The notes below the pieces were generated by a model that ran no database searches, was not told the DNA's origin, and worked only from the letters and a program-made list of their open reading frames with translations. Below are positions 5,258 to 7,796 of a stretch of DNA of 7,796 nucleotides, one piece after another; positions within the stretch are counted from its first letter, which is position 1, and the number at the start of each line of letters is the position of its first letter. The DNA comes from Candidatus Krumholzibacteriia bacterium. GTDB lineage: Bacteria; Krumholzibacteriota; Krumholzibacteriia; Krumholzibacteriales; Krumholzibacteriaceae. Location: the NCBI GenBank assembly GCA_028696635.1, contig JAQVGR010000005.1, positions 8,927-16,722 on the forward strand. Reading direction: 5' to 3'. The position numbers and the translations under genes are program-made.

Positions 5258-7678
5258 TCAGTGTCGCTCCCTCTGGGTCCCTCCGCCCGGGGGAGCCGGA
5301 ACGGCGAACCACCTTCGGGCCTCCTCGGCGACCTCCTGCGCCGATCCGGCCACACGGGTCCGCACGGGGAGGGCGTCGAGGATCGACCGCGCATACGAGC
5401 GCTGCCCCAGACGCGGATCCATCAGGACCACCACTCCGCGATCGCTGCGGCGCCTGATCAGGCGTCCGATCCCCTGCCTGAGCTTCAGGACCGCCTCGGG
5501 GAGCGAGAGCCGCTCGAACGGATTCTCCCCCTCGCGCGCCAGCCGCTCCGATCGGGCCTCGATCACAGGCTCGCCAGGCACCGGGAAGGGGATCTTCGGT
5601 ATCACGAGGATCTCGAGCTCCTCGCCGGGGAAGTCGACCCCTTCCCAGAACGAGGCGACGCCGAGCAGCACGGTCCCCGGGCGGCTCCGGAAGACCGCGG
5701 CCATCGCCTCGCGGCTGAGCCCCTCCCCCTGCATCAACACGGGGAAGGGGGGCAGCAGCGCCTCGAGCGCCTCTCCTGTCGCGCGGCACATACGGTACGA
5801 GGTCAGCAGGACCATGATGCTCCTGCCGGCCTCCCGCGCGAGGCTCTCGACCGTCGCGGCGACCGCCCCCGCGAACGCGGCGTCGTTGGGATCTCCGGTG
5901 GCCTGCTGGCGCAGGATCAGCAGCCCGCTCTCGAGATCGAACGGCGAGGAGGCCACGAGCACCACCGGCTCGCGCCCGGTCAGCGCGATCCCGAGGCTCG
6001 AGGCGAGGTAGTCGAACGAGCCTCGCTGCGCGAGCGTGGCCGAGGTGAGCACCGCGCTGCGGACGCGCTCGTCGAGGTAATCGGCGAATCGCCTGTCCAC
6101 ATCGAGCGGCGAGCCGCAGAGGGAGACCGGCGTCCCGCCGCTTCCCCATTCGATCCAGTAGACGCTGTCGGGATCGCCCGCTTCGCCGAGATAGCGGACC
6201 GTCTCGGCCGCAGCGGAGAGCTCCTCGTCGATGAAGCGCAGCTCCGAGAGCAGCGGCTGTACGGAGGCGTTCCCCTCGGCATCCGCGAGCGGCCCGATCG
6301 CCTCGCGCGCCCTGGTGAGCGCCTCGAAGAAGGCGAGCAGCAGCCGCGGCTCCCACCCGGGCGGACCGCCCTCCCGGTACCTCGTCCTCGAGCCGGGCAT
6401 CATCCCGGCGCAAGGGCTCCCCGCTCCCGCCGCGTCGAACAGCGCGCTCCAGGCCGATTCGAGATCGATCGCCGCCGCGGCGAGGCGCGAGACGGCGCCC
6501 TCCCAGTCGACCTCGCGACCGGCCGACCCGAGTTGCAGGACGAGGTAGCGCCATCGCTCCGACCGCGGCGAGACGGGGGTCACCTGCTCGAGGAGACGCT
6601 CGAGGCCGGAGCGGTCGATCCGCACGGAGAGGTTCTCCATCACCGAGCGCTCGAGATGATGAGCCTCGTCGATGATCACCCGCCGGTAGGGGCCGATCAC
6701 CCCGCCCCCCTGCCGGTGATCGGTGAGAAGGAGCGCGTGATTGACGAAGAGGACCGAGGCCTCCGCCGCCCGCCGCCGCGCGGCGATCAGGGCGCACCCC
6801 GCCGCGTGGGGGCAGCCGTTCATCATGCAGCGCGGCGGAGCGGTCACCGACCGGATCCGCTCGGGACGGCAGCCGGCGGGGAGCGATGCGGCGGTCCCGT
6901 CCTCCGAGAGCGCGGCCGCGAGTGCGAGGGCGAGCGCGCCCGACGGGTCGTCCTGCGAGAGGCGCACGGCCGCCGAGACGATCCGCCGCGAGCAGAGGTA
7001 GTTCTCGCGCCCCATCAGGCGCTCGGCCCGCGCGCCGGCGCCCGTCGCGCGCAGCGCGACGGGGTACTCGCGAAGCCAGAGCTGCTCCTGCAGGTGGATC
7101 GTATGCGTCGAAACGACGATCCGCTCGCCGGTCGCCCCGGCGAAGATCAGCGAGGGAACGAGGTAGGCGAGCGATTTGCCCGTCCCGGTCCCCGCCTCGA
7201 TCAGCGCGATCTCGTCGCCGCAGAGGGCGAGCGCGACGGTGCGCGCGACGGCGAGCTGCCCCGCGCGCCGCTCGCCGAGCTCTGCGTGGATCCGTTCGAA
7301 GGCCGACTCGACCAGCGAGATCAGTTCCCGGGCATCGAGCGGTCCGCCGGGCACAAGCTCCGCCGCGGGATCGCCGCCCCGGCGAGGCCGGTCCCCGCTC
7401 GCGGCCGTTTCGATCCCGGGAGGATCGCCGAAAAGCGGCGCCTCCCGCGCCGCTTCCGATGCGGCGCGCTCGATCAGCGAGAGCCCCTCGAACCGTGCCT
7501 CGGCGGCGAAGCGGGCGAGCAGCCCTGCCGGGACGGGGCCGGCGGCGATGCGGCGCAGCAGCAGATCCTGCGGCGGACCGCCGGGCCATCGCCGGCGCTC
7601 CCGCTCGCCGATGTATGCGCTGAAGATGCCCGCCCGGTCGGGCGGGTCAACCGATATGCGATCTCTGTCTCCGGCCAT
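5258..7678 (-). CDS. dinG: DinG-family ATP-dependent DNA helicase (XPD-like, Fe-S type)
   Basis: This is a superfamily 2 helicase of the DinG/XPD group. Those enzymes use ATP and an iron-sulfur cluster to unwind DNA 5' to 3', including R-loops and D-loops in damage repair. Numbering is from the ATG at 7678 (806 residues). Q-motif-like RAGQLAVA is at 138-145, Walker A GTGTGKS at 163-169, and the four candidate cluster cysteines are Cys229, Cys284, Cys289 and Cys295. DEAH is at 337-340, SATLA at 546-550, WEGVDFPG at 678-685, and motif VI QGIGRLIRR at 735-743. The start is either this ATG, which has GGA or GGTG upstream, or an in-frame GTG at 7690 that adds four residues; I prefer the ATG. E. 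coli DinG is 716 residues with Walker A near residue 50-60. Here about 110 extra N-terminal residues precede the helicase core, with no DnaQ-type exonuclease motif. The gene follows thiC closely and is probably co-transcribed with it. Confidence 0.95.
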   Translation of the reverse strand: MAGDRDRISVDPPDRAGIFSAYIGERERRRWPGGPPQDLLLRRIAAGPVPAGLLARFAAEARFEGLSLIERAASEAAREAPLFGDPPGIETAASGDRPRRGGDPAAELVPGGPLDARELISLVESAFERIHAELGERRAGQLAVARTVALALCGDEIALIEAGTGTGKSLAYLVPSLIFAGATGERIVVSTHTIHLQEQLWLREYPVALRATGAGARAERLMGRENYLCSRRIVSAAVRLSQDDPSGALALALAAALSEDGTAASLPAGCRPERIRSVTAPPRCMMNGCPHAAGCALIAARRRAAEASVLFVNHALLLTDHRQGGGVIGPYRRVIIDEAHHLERSVMENLSVRIDRSGLERLLEQVTPVSPRSERWRYLVLQLGSAGREVDWEGAVSRLAAAAIDLESAWSALFDAAGAGSPCAGMMPGSRTRYREGGPPGWEPRLLLAFFEALTRAREAIGPLADAEGNASVQPLLSELRFIDEELSAAAETVRYLGEAGDPDSVYWIEWGSGGTPVSLCGSPLDVDRRFADYLDERVRSAVLTSATLAQRGSFDYLASSLGIALTGREPVVLVASSPFDLESGLLILRQQATGDPNDAAFAGAVAATVESLAREAGRSIMVLLTSYRMCRATGEALEALLPPFPVLMQGEGLSREAMAAVFRSRPGTVLLGVASFWEGVDFPGEELEILVIPKIPFPVPGEPVIEARSERLAREGENPFERLSLPEAVLKLRQGIGRLIRRRSDRGVVVLMDPRLGQRSYARSILDALPVRTRVAGSAQEVAEEARRWFAVPAPPGGGTQRERH

Positions 7679-7697
7679 CGGAATCCGCACCGCCCCG

Positions 7698-7796
7698 CTA
7701 CCGCCTGCTCCGCCTCGACCCCCTGATCGCGCAGAATTCGCCGCACATCGTGCACAGCTCCTCCGAGCCGGATTGATGCGAGTCGAACATCTCCCG
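7698..7796 (-). CDS. thiC: Phosphomethylpyrimidine synthase ThiC, C-terminal fragment
   Basis: The frame enters from the right edge and ends at TAG (7700-7698) after 32 codons. It reads REMFDSHQSGSEELCTMCGE followed by FCAIRGSRRSRR. The CTMCGEFCA segment matches the C-terminal radical-SAM-type cysteine motif of ThiC, which binds the 4Fe-4S cluster and converts aminoimidazole ribotide to hydroxymethylpyrimidine phosphate in thiamine synthesis. The cysteines here are spaced CX2CX3C, whereas the E. coli-type enzyme has CX2CX4C. The shorter spacing is, from memory, that of the compact anaerobic/archaeal-type ThiC. The related benzimidazole synthase BzaF is an alternative that this fragment cannot exclude. 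A basic tail (RGSRRSRR) follows. The rest of the gene lies outside the window. Confidence 0.82.
   Translation of the reverse strand, partial: REMFDSHQSGSEELCTMCGEFCAIRGSRRSRR

Noticed and set aside
5145..7589. An 814-codon minus-strand frame overlapping dinG in another phase
   Set aside because: Its translation is mostly Arg, Ala and Gly without motifs, while the dinG frame carries all helicase motifs.
3620..7726. A 1368-codon open frame on the plus strand antisense to hutU and dinG
   Set aside because: It is codon-aligned with both minus-strand genes. In this frame stops would need the sense codons TTA, CTA or TCA, which are rare in GC-rich genomes. The product is rich in Arg, Pro and Gly, shows no domain, and runs straight through the intergenic gap. 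It is a shadow frame.
7474..7755. A 93-codon minus-strand frame across the thiC/dinG junction
   Set aside because: It is out of phase with both thiC and dinG. The ThiC cysteine motif is read in a different frame, and nothing in this translation is recognisable.
1..7796. CRISPR arrays, tRNA or rRNA genes, insertion sequences, prophage or defence genes
   Set aside because: I found no regularly spaced repeats, no clover-leaf or rRNA-like stretches, no transposase or integrase motifs, and almost all of the window is covered by housekeeping or metabolic genes.

Overview
This is a strongly GC-rich bacterial chromosomal window in which every gene I can support lies on the minus strand, so it reads from the right edge to the left. 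Gene order in the direction of transcription is thiC (only its last 32 codons), a dinG-type helicase, hutU, hutI, a TPR-repeat gene, and the first 184 codons of a PHP-domain phosphoesterase gene that runs off the left edge. The organism is probably an uncultured or little-studied high-GC bacterium. The gene content (histidine utilisation, a DinG/XPD helicase, an iron-sulfur ThiC) and the lack of any mobile-element signature point to ordinary chromosome. I cannot assign a phylum from the sequence alone.

Right part (7796 to 5258): the end of thiC (thiamine pyrimidine synthase, with its C-terminal cysteine cluster) is followed after 7 to 19 nt by a long DinG-family helicase. The helicase has all the hallmark motifs, four candidate iron-sulfur cysteines, and an N-terminal extension I do not recognise.

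Middle (5257 to 2031): a 153-nt gap, AT-rich for about 40 nt, carries a plausible sigma-70-like promoter, a 6-bp inverted repeat just after the predicted start point, and an AATCGATT-centred palindrome. It is followed by hutU and hutI, which encode consecutive steps of histidine breakdown: urocanate to imidazolonepropionate to N-formimino-L-glutamate. The 125-nt space between them holds two GC-rich stem-loops, one of them a two-tier structure just after the hutU stop codon. No hutH, hutG or hutF is in the window.

Left part (2034 to 1): the TPR gene overlaps the end of hutI by four bases (GTGA), and the PHP gene starts 11 nt after the TPR stop. The hut pair, the TPR protein and the phosphoesterase therefore look like one transcription unit, though only hutU and hutI share a clear pathway. 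Three of the five visible or inferred starts are non-ATG (TTG for hutI, GTG for the TPR and PHP genes).

I do not see a phage, transposon, CRISPR array, RNA gene or obviously new defence system. The points most worth a second look are the DinG N-terminal extension, the intercistronic stem-loops, the hut/TPR/PHP coupling, and the spacing of the ThiC cysteine motif.
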